Below, piece by piece: positions 23,203-33,030 of a stretch of 64,000 bases of DNA. The DNA comes from Hydrangea macrophylla (taxonomy: Eukaryota > Streptophyta > Magnoliopsida > Cornales > Hydrangeaceae), in the NCBI GenBank assembly GCA_033977485.1, contig CM066993.1:70162864-70226863 (forward strand). The letters are read 5' to 3'. Both the position numbers and the translations under genes were made by a program. Within the stretch, counting starts at the first letter, position 1, and each line of letters opens with the position of its first letter. Below the pieces are notes generated by a model. It was given only the letters and a program-made list of their open reading frames with translations, was not told where the DNA came from and did no database searches.

Positions 23203-26116
23203 ATCATTTAATTGGATAATAAATTCAAATTTTAATTACTACTTAGATATAGTGATATAAGGGATATGTTACTTAATTATATTATTAAATCAAGTAATGG
23301 GTAAGTTAGTCTAGAAAAATCTAAAAACCTAAATGAGGGACTTTTGACCAAGAAAGAAATGTGGAGGGGTTTTTACCACTAATGATTGATGACTAGGGAT
23401 TTTTAAGTAAAAAAACTCTACAAGAATCTTCGAAAGTGTTACATTTATTTTAATAAGTGAAAAACTAATATTAATGCTAAAAAAATTCTTTTTGAATTTG
23501 AGGTGGGCTTCTTTTCACATTAATTATGTAGAACAAAAGGATATCAATTATCATAGGGCCTTTTTCTCTTGGACGCCTAAAACAAGGGCTTTTTTGGTCC
23601 TATGGTTTAGAATGGCTTAGGACCTAGGTTATTGGTCCAAACAACGTTTCTATAGACAACACTTGCATTTATGGACTAATATCTTTCAAGAACATCACCT
23701 AAATAATCTAATAATGCACCCAAGTGTTGTGCTTGTTCAATGTTGTTTTAGCACTTTAGTTGGGAGTTGATGAAAGCATTATGCAGAAGAATGGGAAACT
23801 CTACCATAGGGTACAAAAGAATAAATCATAGGAATGGCAAATACGACGAAGTTGATTAATTTGGAGTACCCTTTACAAAGAATAATATTTGGGACACATA
23901 AAAAATCTATATTTTTTCAAAAAATATTTTTTTCCCGAAAAAAATAAAACATCTACATAAAGTACCTCACAAAAATTTATTGCGTCTATATCTCTCTCCG
24001 AAAGGGTCCACTGATACTGTGGTATCCACTGAGGAAAGATATACACAAAGTTTTTATGAGCAATTTAATATAGATATTTTATGTGTACCAAGCATTAATT
24101 ACATTTTACCAATTCCACTCTATTTAAATGCATTCTTTACTAGCTCTGACTCTGCTCTGTTCGGACTGATACAAATTCTTACTCTGTTTGTAGTCCACTC
24201 TATTAATTACTTTGATATTTTTTTCTCTTTCATATACCATTAAAAACAAGAGATTTTAATGTTTCAAAAAAACACCTTGTTCAAAACATGTGATGGCCAC
24301 AACAAAAGGCTAATACTATTGCCAAAGTAGAAATGGCTATGTTGTTAAAAGTTTTAGCGACAAAAAAAGTGTCACTAGAACTTTTAGCGACTTTTTAACC
24401 ATTACTACTTTGGCAATATAGCTAGCCTAACAAAAATGTCAACAACTTAAGTCTTAGATATGATTGGACACAAAACTAACACAAGAGAAGGCTACACATG
24501 AGTGATTTATATTACAGGAGTATATCAGTAAATAAATTAAAACTTAAAGAGTAATCTAGTAAATTAACTAGAAATTAACCTTCTAATTTGGGCAGGGTGT
24601 GCTAAGAGAGCCTTATACCAACTCCGAACTCTAAGTTCGTAGGACTTTTATTCTTAGAGTACTAATTAAACCCGCCTCTACTTCTAAAATACTTCCATCA
24701 AACCAATCCCATTAGGAGCGGAGTGGGAGCAGAGAACCGATAGGGTAGAGAATTTTGTCATCCCTAAGCGTGAAGGATATGAACCCATTCAAAATATTTG
24801 TGTGCTTTTTTTCTCACTCACTGCTCACCTACCACCACCATATTGGCATGTGTCATGTTCCATTCCCACTTTTACCCCCTATAATCTTATCAACACAATT
24901 ACTGAATTGGACACGTGCCAAAATGGTGGTGGTGGTGGTAGAGAATTAGAATGCAATAAAAGTACATGAGCATGCACATATATACTATCAATACTGATTT
25001 TTTTTTTTTTTAAAGGCTAATACTAATGCCAAAGTAAAAAGTGCCTCTAAAAATTTTAGTGACGAAAAACAACTTTCGCTAAAATTTTTAACGACAGATT
25101 TTGCTCTGCCATTAACAATTACTACTTTGGCATCAGCATTTCCTTTTTTTAAAAAAAAAAATTAATTGACATACTCATCAACTTATAAAAGAAAATGGTT
25201 TAATGAATGAAATAGTGAGTGACGTCGAACATCAACTTTATTATTATCTTTTTCTGTTGAAAAAAACTTGTAAGATTAACACTTCGGATCCTTGAAAAAT
25301 TTTGTCGTGTTGACCGACTTTTTCCGTGATTTGAAATTCTACATTAATGGAGAAATTACAAATGTTAACAAAAAGGTGTGATTGTCGGATGGAGTGTTTT
25401 CTCTTGTATTTAAAGCTGAGCAGTGCTATATACACACACTTTTTGACATACTTTTTGACACAGCTTTAAATGCATGTACTATGTGTTATGTAAGTGGTGC
25501 ATAGAAAAGTGCAAAAAATTCAAACAGTACAAGGTACATGTGTTTAAAGCATAGTGTGTCAAAAAGTGTGTGTACCAAACATTTCCCTTTAAAACTTCCA
25601 TTGAGAGATTATTATACTTAAGGCAATGCTATTGTGAGAAGCTCCTCATATGAAAAGACGGATTTTGAGCGTTGAATGAGCATCTAGGCATAAAATTCCC
25701 AGGAATCTGAAAAAGCATCTATTGCTAGATGCTCATCCAACGGTTAAAACCCGCCTTCTCATATGAGAAGCTTCTCACAATAGCATTTCCCTTATACTTA
25801 TAACTAAAGTACCTTTTTTTTTTCTCAGATAATACTTCAGTGTATTTCTTCGAATACAAAAAATAGAATTTCAAGACATAAGTAATTAGTGAAGGTCTAC
25901 ATAGACAATAATTTTTCCATATAACGTCTCAAAATTATGTCGTATGTAATTAAATAATTAATGTACACACAATTCTATAATTATCACCCCAAGTAAAATT
26001 TGGATCAGTGAACTTACCACGAAGCGATAGCGAGCCAAAGCTTGACAATTAAGGATGCAATCAAATAACGCTAAGCATAAAATTGGTAACATCCAAAGCT
26101 TCATTATAGACCACAT
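13656..26116 (-). CDS. LAC: Laccase (multicopper oxidase), six exons, 566 aa
   Basis: A secreted four-copper p-diphenol:O2 oxidoreductase that couples oxidation of monolignols or flavonoids to reduction of O2 to water in the cell wall. The coding join (minus) is 26116-26018, 20144-19993, 18288-18044, 16937-16809, 15642-14698 and 13786-13656, totalling 1701 bp including TGA. All five introns are GT-AG and the frame is unbroken. Residues about 1-27 form a hydrophobic signal peptide. Copper ligands are H83 and H85 (HWHG), H128 and H130 (WWHAHS), H467, H470 and H472 (HPMHLHG), and H529-C530-H531, H535 and M540 ([12 protein letters not shown]). The three cupredoxin domains fall at about 34-150, 160-310 and 410-550, with several N-glycosylation sequons. 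The protein ends PPC, as plant laccases do. M5 is a second possible start. The LAC7/14/15 group is likely from the HxERH...GM ending, but I cannot fix the orthologue. Confidence 0.96.
13865..14020. mobile_element. MITE in laccase intron 5
   Basis: CTCTCTATAATAAAGAGAGG plus CTGTTTTGACCGTTAGATC on the left is mirrored by GATCTGACGGTCAAAACAG plus CTCTCTATATTAAAGAGAGG on the right. The small arm motif is itself a palindrome, so each arm can fold. Confidence 0.65.
14200..14515. mobile_element. MITE in laccase intron 5 (diverged)
   Basis: The left arm TTCTATGATGTGTAC followed by AAGGATG is matched by the right arm CATCCTAAAC and GGATATATCATAGAAG. A GTGCTAAAATGT phrase occurs in both halves. The pairing is imperfect and the ends are approximate. 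Confidence 0.45.
14698..15642 (-). CDS. LAC: Laccase exon 5
   Basis: 945 bp covering domain 2 and most of domain 3, including [15 protein letters not shown], signature L3 ([21 protein letters not shown]) and [13 protein letters not shown]. It ends one base into a G codon. Confidence 0.96.
16328..16535 (-). mobile_element. SINE in laccase intron 4
   Basis: On the minus strand an A-box-like TGTGGTCTACTGG is followed by a B-box-like GGAGGTTTTAACTCCC. The sequence then ends in an A-rich tail of AATAAT and AAATA units (plus-strand 16328-16360). Polymerase III promoter plus A-rich tail is the SINE plan. It lies in the same orientation as the host gene. Confidence 0.5.
16809..16937 (-). CDS. LAC: Laccase exon 4
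   Basis: 129 bp, again the usual laccase length. It begins GEWWKQD and includes the conserved [15 protein letters not shown], at the start of domain 2. Confidence 0.95.
17224..17470 (-). mobile_element. 5'-truncated LINE tail in laccase intron 3
   Basis: A run of T at 17225-17243 on the plus strand is the poly-A tail of a minus-strand copy whose last bases are TTAATAAAATCTTGTTTGCT, a typical plant L1-type 3' end. Only about 200 bp remain and no coding sequence is left. Confidence 0.45.
18044..18288 (-). CDS. LAC: Laccase exon 3
   Basis: 245 bp, the standard length. It completes copper signature L1 (HWHG...[14 protein letters not shown]) and carries L2 ([20 protein letters not shown]). Confidence 0.96.
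18765..18893. mobile_element. MITE with TTTAGCGACAAAAAA repeats, laccase intron 2
   Basis: CTTTTAGCGACAAAAAAAAA and TTTTTAGCGACA at the left pair with TGTCGCTAAAAG and TTTTTTGTCGCTAA at the right. The core word TTAGCGACA is shared with two MITEs in intron 1. Confidence 0.6.
19993..20144 (-). CDS. LAC: Laccase exon 2
   Basis: 152 bp, the standard length for exon 2 of plant laccases. It carries the start of cupredoxin domain 1 ([21 protein letters not shown]) and ends inside the W codon of HWHG. The acceptor is ttgcag and the donor gtaaga. Confidence 0.95.
22468..22745. repeat. Tandem repeat, ~63-bp unit, about five copies, intron 1
   Basis: Units built on AATGTTGATTTTTC, AAAACTGTTTGAGAAATTTC and AAAGTGTT recur about every 63 bp, drifting to the right. 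Confidence 0.7.
22835..23015. repeat. Two ~90-bp direct repeats, intron 1
   Basis: ACCAAACTAGCGGAAACAAT / ACAAACTAGCAGTGACAAT, GGTGACTTGAGG and a GGTAG...CATTA stretch occur twice in the same order, about 95-100 bp apart. Confidence 0.6.
23884..24096. mobile_element. MITE in laccase intron 1, AATATTTGGGAC ends
   Basis: The ends AATATTTGGGACACATAAAA and ATTTTATGTGTACCAAGCATT are imperfect complements. The inner pair TATATCTCTCTCCG and GAAAGATATA plus a GGTCCACTGATACTGTGG core resemble the MITE at 11517-11690. Confidence 0.6.
24308..24427. mobile_element. 120-bp MITE in laccase intron 1
   Basis: GGCTAATACTATTGCCAAAG at the left is complementary to CTTTGGCAATATAGCTAGCC at the right. The middle pairs around TTTTAGCGAC. 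A sister copy lies at 25015-25140. Confidence 0.75.
25015..25140. mobile_element. Second copy of the 24308 MITE family
   Basis: GGCTAATACTAATGCCAAAG at the left and CTACTTTGGCATCAGCATT at the right, with GTGACGAAAAA and TTTCGCTAAAA inside. Same plan as the 120-bp copy, 590 bp away. Confidence 0.7.
25417..25587. mobile_element. 171-bp MITE, probable hAT type, intron 1
   Basis: TACACACACTTTTTGACA at the left mirrors TGTCAAAAAGTGTGTGTA at the right, followed inward by TTTAAA on both sides. The flanks TTTAAAGC (25409-25416) and TTTAAAAC (25588-25595) look like an 8-bp target duplication with one mismatch. Confidence 0.65.
25621..25791. mobile_element. 171-bp Mutator-like MITE with 9-bp duplication, intron 1
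   Basis: The 22-bp ends (AATGCTATTGTGAGAAGC and its complement) enclose a second pair (GAGCATCTA and TAGATGCTC). The 9-bp flanks TTATACTTA at 25612-25620 and 25792-25800 are identical, which fits a Mutator-type target duplication. Confidence 0.85.
26018..26116 (-). CDS. LAC: Laccase exon 1 (signal peptide)
   Basis: Thirty-three codons from ATG at 26116, encoding a start [18 protein letters not shown] and a cleavage region near CQALA. It ends at GTG|gtaag, phase 0. Confidence 0.93.
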
Positions 26117-26200
26117 TGTGTTCCCTACCAATAAACCTCCTCTTTTCTTCTTTCCCTTTTACCAAAAATATTATATAACATTTGCTAAAATTCTTTCAGC

Positions 26201-26210
26201 TATATATAGA
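26201..26210 (-). promoter_or_regulatory. Laccase TATA box
   Basis: TCTATATATA on the minus strand, about 85 bp upstream of the ATG at 26116. This gives an expected transcription start near 26170-26180 and a short leader. No other TATA candidate is as well placed. Confidence 0.7.
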
Positions 26211-28195
26211 AGAACCCTTAGTGAGGAAAAATGAAAAGATAGAGTTTGATTAATTTTACTACTTGCCATTATGTCAACCAAACAATTTAATTACGTTTCT
26301 TATCTAAAACTTTATTTCTGTGTACCAAACTATTTCTATAAAATACTTTTGGGTTACTACTTTTCAATGGTTCATTCGAATTTTAATACTACTTGGTTTC
26401 TTCTATTTTTCAATGGTTAATTCGAATCCATGGGCGAACCCACCATAGGGTAAAAGGGAGCACAGGATCACCCTCAACTTTTGAAATTTATAATATTACC
26501 CTATGTATATAGTATTCTATGCATTTGTGTCCCCTTTAACAATTTTAATTTACCCTTTTAAACTGAAAAAATATTACTTTAATCCTTAAATTGTTCTAAC
26601 TTTCGTCCAAAGTTAACATCTTAATTATTTACTCAGTTAGTTTCAAATATTTAAGCCCTTATAGATATTCCTTTGAATATATCAAGGATTATTTGTTTTA
26701 CAAGTTAAAGTACTAAAAAAATGATTTTAAAAAAAAAAATCAAACATATGAACACAATTTTGTTTTATAGAGTCGTATAAAGATTAGTTTGTCTTTATCT
26801 ATTTATGTTTAATCTTCAATCCATTATACGTGAAATCCGAACAACCACACAAATTTTAAACTCTGAAAATCCAAAAATATAATATCTCTACCAAAAAAAA
26901 AATCAAATTGGGCACTTCCCCCTAAAACCTTGTATACATTTGTGTCCCCCGACTCCCCCTTAAGAAAAAATCTTGGTGTTTGAATCAAACTTTGATTCTG
27001 ACCATATATAGCTATGGACCACAAAGTTAGTTATAGAATCACTTAGGCTTGGCTAATTGCTTCGTGGATAATTTAGGTATAAGAAAGGTAAAGATAGGAA
27101 AACACTCTTCTTTGTTTGTTATACAAGGGAAACAGTGAAGAGAATAAGTTGAGAAATAAATCAATCATTTAGAATGTTGTGTGTCATTTTCTCTCATTTA
27201 CTCATGTATTGTAATTATTGTTTCAAAATATTTAATTCTTACTACGGAGTATTATTTAAGCATAAAGACAAAATTCAAGGAAAAACACAGGGAACTAGCT
27301 TCTTTTCTTGTTGCCTTTCTCTTTTCTTGCCCCAACAAAATCCATGAGCCAAACAAAGCCTTATAAGTGATTGTTTAAAAATGTTTGTGTTAATTTTACA
27401 CATTTTTTTGAAAGAAAAAATATGATTTTTTTTTTTTTTTTTAATTTTAAGCAAGAAACAACTTTTTCTAAAAGCTCGAACTTGTAACCTTTTTTTTTTA
27501 TTTAAAAATCTTGTTATTTTAAGAAGTGGTTATAACAAAAGCCAATCCAAAGTCCAAACGGGCTCTTAATGGTTCTAGATTGAAAACATTATTGACAAAG
27601 TCCATTGAAAACTACCTAGATCGATGTTTTTAGGTAAAACATTTTGTTTGACTATTACACTTAATTTGACCCCCCAAAAAACAAAACGATATTAGGCTTA
27701 ATTTTATGTATCTTGTTGGTCAAAATGCTATGAGTCAATTACGTGGCTTTCTAGATATGTGGAGTAGGCAACATGCATGTATGTTTAAGGGCTGACCTAG
27801 AATTTTTAATTTGCATGTTCAATGGTGATGGAATAAATATTTTTAAGGTGGGCTAAATCACAATTTGATGAATTTATTAGAAATAATCTTTTTTTTTTAA
27901 AGAAAAATTTGGGACGGGCTGCAGGTTGGAAAGATATTGTGTGTGTACATATATATATATATATATATTATAGTGTCTTCTAAAAAAAAATCTCAAAAAA
28001 TTAAGGGCTACAACCCACCATAGCCTTCCTCGTCGTCCGCCCTAGAACTTGTTCTATTGTTATTGTTAATAAATTGTGTAAAAACTAAATGAAGATATGA
28101 GAAAGGAAGAAAAGCTTTCTTTTCTTGACATGTTTAGTAATACAATTATCAGTTCAAAATTTGGTGTTTGTGTAACTTCTTCTTTCTTTCTTTTC
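26211..28195. other. Laccase upstream region and intergenic AT-rich DNA
   Basis: No gene is seen. 26425-27000 and 27880-28050 contain worn phrases such as GGGCGAACCCACC, GTGTCCCC and GGACGGGCTGCAGG, which look like remnants of old dispersed repeats. Nothing identifiable as a specific promoter element beyond the TATA box was found. Confidence 0.5.
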
Positions 28196-28196
28196 T

Positions 28197-28340
28197 TTTC
28201 TTTCTTTTTTTTTTTTGTCATTTGATGTAGTGATCTTGTATGAGGATACAAGTGTCCGGGCTAGGTTCGAACCCTAACATAAGAGTGGCATAAATAGTTT
28301 TTTTATCAACTAGGCTAAGCCGCCGCTCATTTGTGTAACT
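28197..28340 (-). mobile_element. SINE with A box, B box and poly-A tail
   Basis: On the minus strand GGCTTAGCCTAGTTG (A-box-like) is followed by GGGTTCGAACCTAGCC (a consensus B box). The copy ends in a poly-A/AAAG tail, seen as poly-T at 28196-28216 on the plus strand. Box order and spacing fit a tRNA-derived SINE. Confidence 0.65.
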
Positions 28341-28589
28341 TTTTTTTTTTTTTTGTTATATAAGATTTCTTGTCTTGTTTTAAAAAGGTACAAGAAATAG
28401 ATTTTCATCATGCAAACCAACACAATATAATTTTTAAAACACTAGATAGTAAAATTGGATCCGAACCTGATCTGTTCCAAACATTCCCAAATAGGCCATT
28501 GAATATTCACTAGCTGACCATAATTTGAAGGTCACATCATCTTTCGTTCATACTTGAGCTCAGAATCTCTGTATCTCTATACTATTATA

Positions 28590-30022
28590 TCTACACCTTC
28601 ATATAAAAAAACATATTTCCAATTTCAATTGTCATGATTTGGCATTTTGTTAATTATTTGTTTTTACACTTTTTCTCCTCTTAAATAGTACAATTCTCTA
28701 CATCGATTTATACACATTTTTTTGTCATTTATGGATTTATGTGGGTGTATTTTCGTCAGTTCAAGAAGCAAATTAGCTTTAGATCACTTTTCTGAATTTT
28801 ATTTAATATCAAATTGAGCATTCAATCAACTTTTAATATTTACCAAAAAAATTAGAATTCAATCCACATGTGCTTTAATATATACAAGGTGGTTCAAAAA
28901 GGAAAGGGACTTGTTTGGCCAACCAAGTTTGGCTTGTTTTTTTCTTTTTTCTTCTTTTTTTTCCCAAGCAAGACACTAATTCATTGAACCACAAAGTCAA
29001 TAATGATGGCTCCTTACAAGGCACTAATATAAGGGAGTTATTTGGCACAACCAAGTTTGGCTTGTGTTTTTCTTTTTTCTTCTTTTTTTTTTCCCAAACA
29101 AGACATGACTAATTCACTGATGGCTTCTTACAAGGCCCTAATGTGCCTAAGCAAACAACTTTGGCTATACTATGTTTGGCAAACCCATTTTGGGCTTTGT
29201 TTTTATTTTTGGGGTTTTTTTGGTTCCGAAACAAGGCCCCCCTTTTTTTTCGTGCTTTCTTGAAAAAGTATATCAAAATACAAAATTCAATTTATGGTCA
29301 TGTGTAGGTAATACCAAATATAAAATCACATTTATGGTCTATAACTTAAATGTAGGCATGTGTGTAATAAAATTTAATTTCTAAGCATGTATCTAAATTA
29401 AATTTATAGGCATGTGTGTGTAATATCAAAATATATATTTTTTGGGTTTGTTTTGTTGTTTTCCGTTTTTTTTTTCCCTTTTTTTTTTCTTTTTTCGGTT
29501 TTGAAGTTTTTTGGGTTTGTTTTGTTGTTTTGTGTTTTTTGTATTTTTGTAAATTTTCTTGAAAAAAAGGAGTTGACCTATAAATTTAATTTACACACAT
29601 GCTTAGAATTTAATTTTATTACGCACCCATAACCAATTGTCCCAAAATATTTTTATAAATATAATTTACGCACACCCATGCCTTGAACACTTTGATATAA
29701 ATTGAGTTTTACATACATGCGTATAAATGAGAAATTTACTTTTATTACACAATTTTATTGATATTACACACACAATGCTTATAAATTTACTTTACACGCA
29801 GATCTAATACAGTGGGACCAATTGAATTTTGATTGGAAGTTATTTACCTGGCTCTACTACCACATTATTTGAGAAGCACGTTTGGGATAGAAATTTGGAA
29901 AGCACGTCCTTCTTAAGAATTAATAGAGCTTATTTCTCTTTTGTGTACACATTAATAAAAATAAACATTTTATTTTTACTATCAAATCCGAAATCTGTGC
30001 TTTGCACGGGCCATCCTCATAG
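28590..30022 (+). mobile_element. Non-autonomous Helitron A, 1.43 kb
   Basis: It begins TCTACACCTTCATATAAAA after an A and ends with a small hairpin (GTGC-TTT-GCAC) a few bases before CATAG|T. The TC start, the hairpin and the near-CTAG end are the Helitron signature, and there are no inverted repeats. Inside, a CCAAGTTTGGCTTGT...CTCCTTACAAGGC(AC)TAA unit of roughly 120-130 bp repeats two to three times. A second copy lies at 47925-49295. There is no Rep/helicase, so it depends on an autonomous relative. The final CATAG departs from the canonical CTRR. Confidence 0.7.
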
Positions 30023-30060
30023 TATTATCTATATCTATATGTATACTATTATATAAAAGA

Positions 30061-32121
30061 AGCTTCTGAGGTTAACTTTGATACCATTCTGGAAACTCTT
30101 GATGAATTTTGCACTATCTCAGGCCAGAAAGTGAGTCTGGCCAAATCTCGCATCTTCTTCTCCAACAACACTAAAAGGAATACTATCAATACTATTACCA
30201 GAAAAAGTGGTTTTATTAAGACTAATGATCTGGGGAAGTATTAATTTGGGTGTTCCTCTCATCCATGGGAGAATTTCCAAGAATCTTTTTAATAGCTCTA
30301 TTCAGAGGATTCAAAAGAAACTCTCTACCTGGAAAACCAATTTGCTGTCCCTCGCTGGCAGGGCAACTCTGATTAAATCTACAACTGAAGCTATTCCCAA
30401 TCACCTTATGCACACTATGCTTCTTCCTAAATCAGTGTGTCAATCCCTTGATAGGATTAACAGAAACTTTCTATGGGGGGATCATGAGAACCATAAGAAA
30501 ATCCACCTTGTGAATTGGGATAAAGTTTGCCTCCCTAAGAACCAAGGTGGGTTAGGCCTACGGAAAAGTCATGAAAATAACCTTGCTATGCTTGGTAATT
30601 TGGGATGGAATCTGATGAATAAAAAAGATTTTCTTTGGGTCCAAGTTTTATCAGCAAAATATCTCCAAGGCAACCCTCTTAATGAGTGGAAGGCCAAACG
30701 GAGAAATTCTAATACCGTGAAAGGCATACTTGAATCTAAAGAATTCTTGGTTAAGGGGACCAAATGGATTGTTGGCAATGGCAATTGTATTAACCTTTGG
30801 AAACATTGGTGGTGTGGCAAGGCTCCTATCTCTGATCAGATAGGGGTTGAAGAACCCCCAGATATGTAAGTTCAGGACATCATCGCTGATGATGGTTCTT
30901 GGAATTTAGAAAATATTCAGATTTGGCTTTCTGAGGAAAGGAAAAATGATATTCTTAATACTCCCCTCCCTATCTTCAACTCTTTAGCTGACTTTCCTGC
31001 TTGGACACTTACAGGTAATGGTAAGTATAACTCCAAAAGTGCTTACAGTCTCCTCACTGAGAATGAATATATTTTGAGAACTCCTATTTGGAGGGACCTT
31101 TGGCAATGGAAGATCCCTAACAAACATAGGTACTTCATGTGGAAGTGTATCCAGGATAGACTCCCAACTAGACATTTACTGCTCACTAGGAATATCACTA
31201 TTGATGCTTCTTGTTGCAGGTGCAAATTCTGGAAGGAGGACTCTATCCATATTCTCAGGGATTGCACCAAAGCCCAGTCTGTGTGGAATCTTCTTCTTCC
31301 TAGAGCCATTAATAATTCTGCCATGGGTCTATCTTTAGAACTTTGGATACACACCCTGATGAAAGATACTTCTATTAACTCAAACTTATGTTTGCCCAAT
31401 GATTATATTTACCTTGCAGGTGTTTGGTACCTTTGGAAGGAGAGAAATAACCTTGTTTTTAGAGGGAATTCTACACATGACTATGTTCTGGCCAATATGG
31501 CTAGAGCTTATGCAACTGATATTCAAAAAGCCTTCAATAGAGCTACTAACCATCAAGCTGATTATCACACTGATCTCATTGGTTGGTCTCCTCCGACTGC
31601 AGGTCTTGTCAAACTTAACACCGACGGAACTAGCAAGGGTAATCCAGGGAAAGGTGGCTTTGGAGGCCTTATCCGCGATGACCAAGGAAGGTGGAGGTGT
31701 GGCTACTACGGGTTCCTCAACAACTGTACCAGTCTCCAGGCAGAGATGGAAGGAATCAGACAAGGGCTCATTCTAATCCGTAGGGAAGGTCTCAATGGAG
31801 TTTTGATTGAAACGGACTCCATGGACGCTTGCAACCTTATTAACAAGACTGAAGACAATCACCCTCTGAAATCTCTCATTGAAGATTGTAAACTTCTAAT
31901 TTCTAGATGTAATGGTTCCATTTGCCATGTTAGACGGGAAGGCAACCGTTGTGCGGATAGTTTAGCTAACTTAGGAACTAATCAACAATGTTCCTTGGTT
32001 TCGTTAGATACTCCTCCTATGGAGCTTAGATCAGCCCTTATGGCGGACACTGTTGGTATTTTCTTCCCTAGAGGAAGTTAGTTTGTTGTTCTTTCCTTTG
32101 CACCAAAAAAAAAAAAAAAAT
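30061..32121 (+). mobile_element. 5'-truncated L1-type LINE with poly-A tail
   Basis: Coding sequence starts abruptly at 30062 inside reverse transcriptase and ends in a poly-A run at 32105-32121. Target-primed insertion commonly leaves such 5'-truncated copies. Just upstream is TATACTATTATATAAAAGAA, which resembles a Helitron 5' end. I found no convincing target duplication. Confidence 0.85.
30062..32081 (+). pseudogene. LINE ORF2 C-terminal part: RT tail, zinc-binding domain, RNase H
   Basis: The first 60 codons (FDTILETLDEFC, SGQKVSLAKS) come from just after the RT active site. A four-base insertion near 30239 breaks the frame at GKY|LGVPL. Downstream the frame is open to 32081 except for a single TAA at 30867-30869. 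Recognisable parts are LSTWKTNLLSLAGRATLIKS and FLWGD (RT tail), a zf-RVT domain at about 31086-31300 (PIWRDLWQW, FMWKCIQDRLPTR, CCRC...W), and an RNase H domain from about 31590 with catalytic residues in NTDGTS, QAEMEG, ETDSMDA and NRCADSLA. The RNase H looks chemically complete. With only two lesions, this is a fairly young copy. Confidence 0.85.
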
Positions 32122-32245
32122 AGGCTAAAATGGAATATTCTTTAGATGCCAAATTAATTTGGCCTTATTGGTCATTTTTTATTTTTAATTATTTGATAAT
32201 TTCACATCAATCAATCTACATCAACTTAGTATTCAATAATAACTT

Positions 32246-32530
32246 AAGGCTTGTTTGGCAAGGCTTCTCTGAGCCCTAAGACATCTTTCAGAGAATCTTT
32301 GAATTACCAAACAAGCCTTAGAATACTGTTGTAAATTATTGTTTGTTTGGCAAGGCTTGTTTGAGTAATAAAGCAACTTTAAAGGAATCTTTGAATTACC
32401 AAACAAGTCTTAAGTCACTTTTCTAAACAAGCCTTAGGTTGCTTTAATAGTTAAAGGCTTGTTTGGCATGGCTTGTTTGAGCCTTAAGACAACTTTTAAG
32501 GAATTCTATAATTACCAAACAAGCCTTAAG
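32246..32530. repeat. Three consecutive ~75-bp foldback modules
   Basis: Modules at about 32246-32322, 32340-32412 and 32455-32530 each start with AGGCTTGTTTGGCAAGGCTT (or close) and end with TTACCAAACAAGCCTTA. Each unit is therefore a small hairpin with arms AAGGCTTGTTTGG / CCAAACAAGCCTT. They look like tandem or nested copies of one tiny MITE. Confidence 0.75.
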
Positions 32531-32560
32531 TTACTTTTGTAAATTATCTTTTTTGTATAG

Positions 32561-32598
<38 letters not shown>

Positions 32599-32599
32599 A

Positions 32600-32966
32600 T
32601 GTATACATATTATAATTTATTATTAATATTTATGTATTTAAAGTGTGTGCAATTATAGATCGAATTACCAAATTACCCTTTTTGTTAAATAGATGATCAA
32701 ATTACCCTTTTACCTTTTGTAATTACGCTTGGGTGTGTGTGTGTATATATATACATGTATTATTTTATTATATCATTAAAATTACTATTTTTCCTTTTGT
32801 AAAGTACCCTTTTGTCAAAGTTTAAAGTGTGTATAATTATAAATTGAATAACTAAATTACCATTTTATTAAATTAAATTACCAATTTACCCTTTATTTTT
32901 TTGTAAATTACCCTTTTGTCTATATGTGTGTGGATATATACATATTATAATTATTATTATTATTAC

Positions 32967-33030
<64 letters not shown>

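Larger units (their letters stand above)
20145..26017 (-). other. Laccase intron 1, 5873 bp, filled with repeats
   Basis: The intron runs gtaag (26017) to ttgcag (20145) and is longer than the whole coding sequence. Besides the MITEs and tandem repeats listed separately, it holds unique AT-rich DNA, a (GT)n tract at 23158-23198 and several (TA)n runs. The stretch 21690-23460 may be another element, since a TTAGT...GTCAAAAGTCCC-like phrase occurs in opposite orientation near both ends, but I could not settle its borders. No open frame inside has a recognisable protein. Confidence 0.85.

Noticed and set aside
21690..23460. A complete MULE inside laccase intron 1
   Set aside because: The proposed ends share only a short GTCAAAAG..CC phrase and I found no target duplication, so it is mentioned only as a possibility.
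28915..29632. Several Phe-rich short frames, repeated at 48224-48996
   Set aside because: They are translations of T-rich Helitron sequence, and their repetition reflects the two Helitron copies.
31043..31763. Minus-strand open frames of 118 and 125 codons
   Set aside because: They are shadows of the LINE coding strand, which has clear zf-RVT and RNase H motifs.
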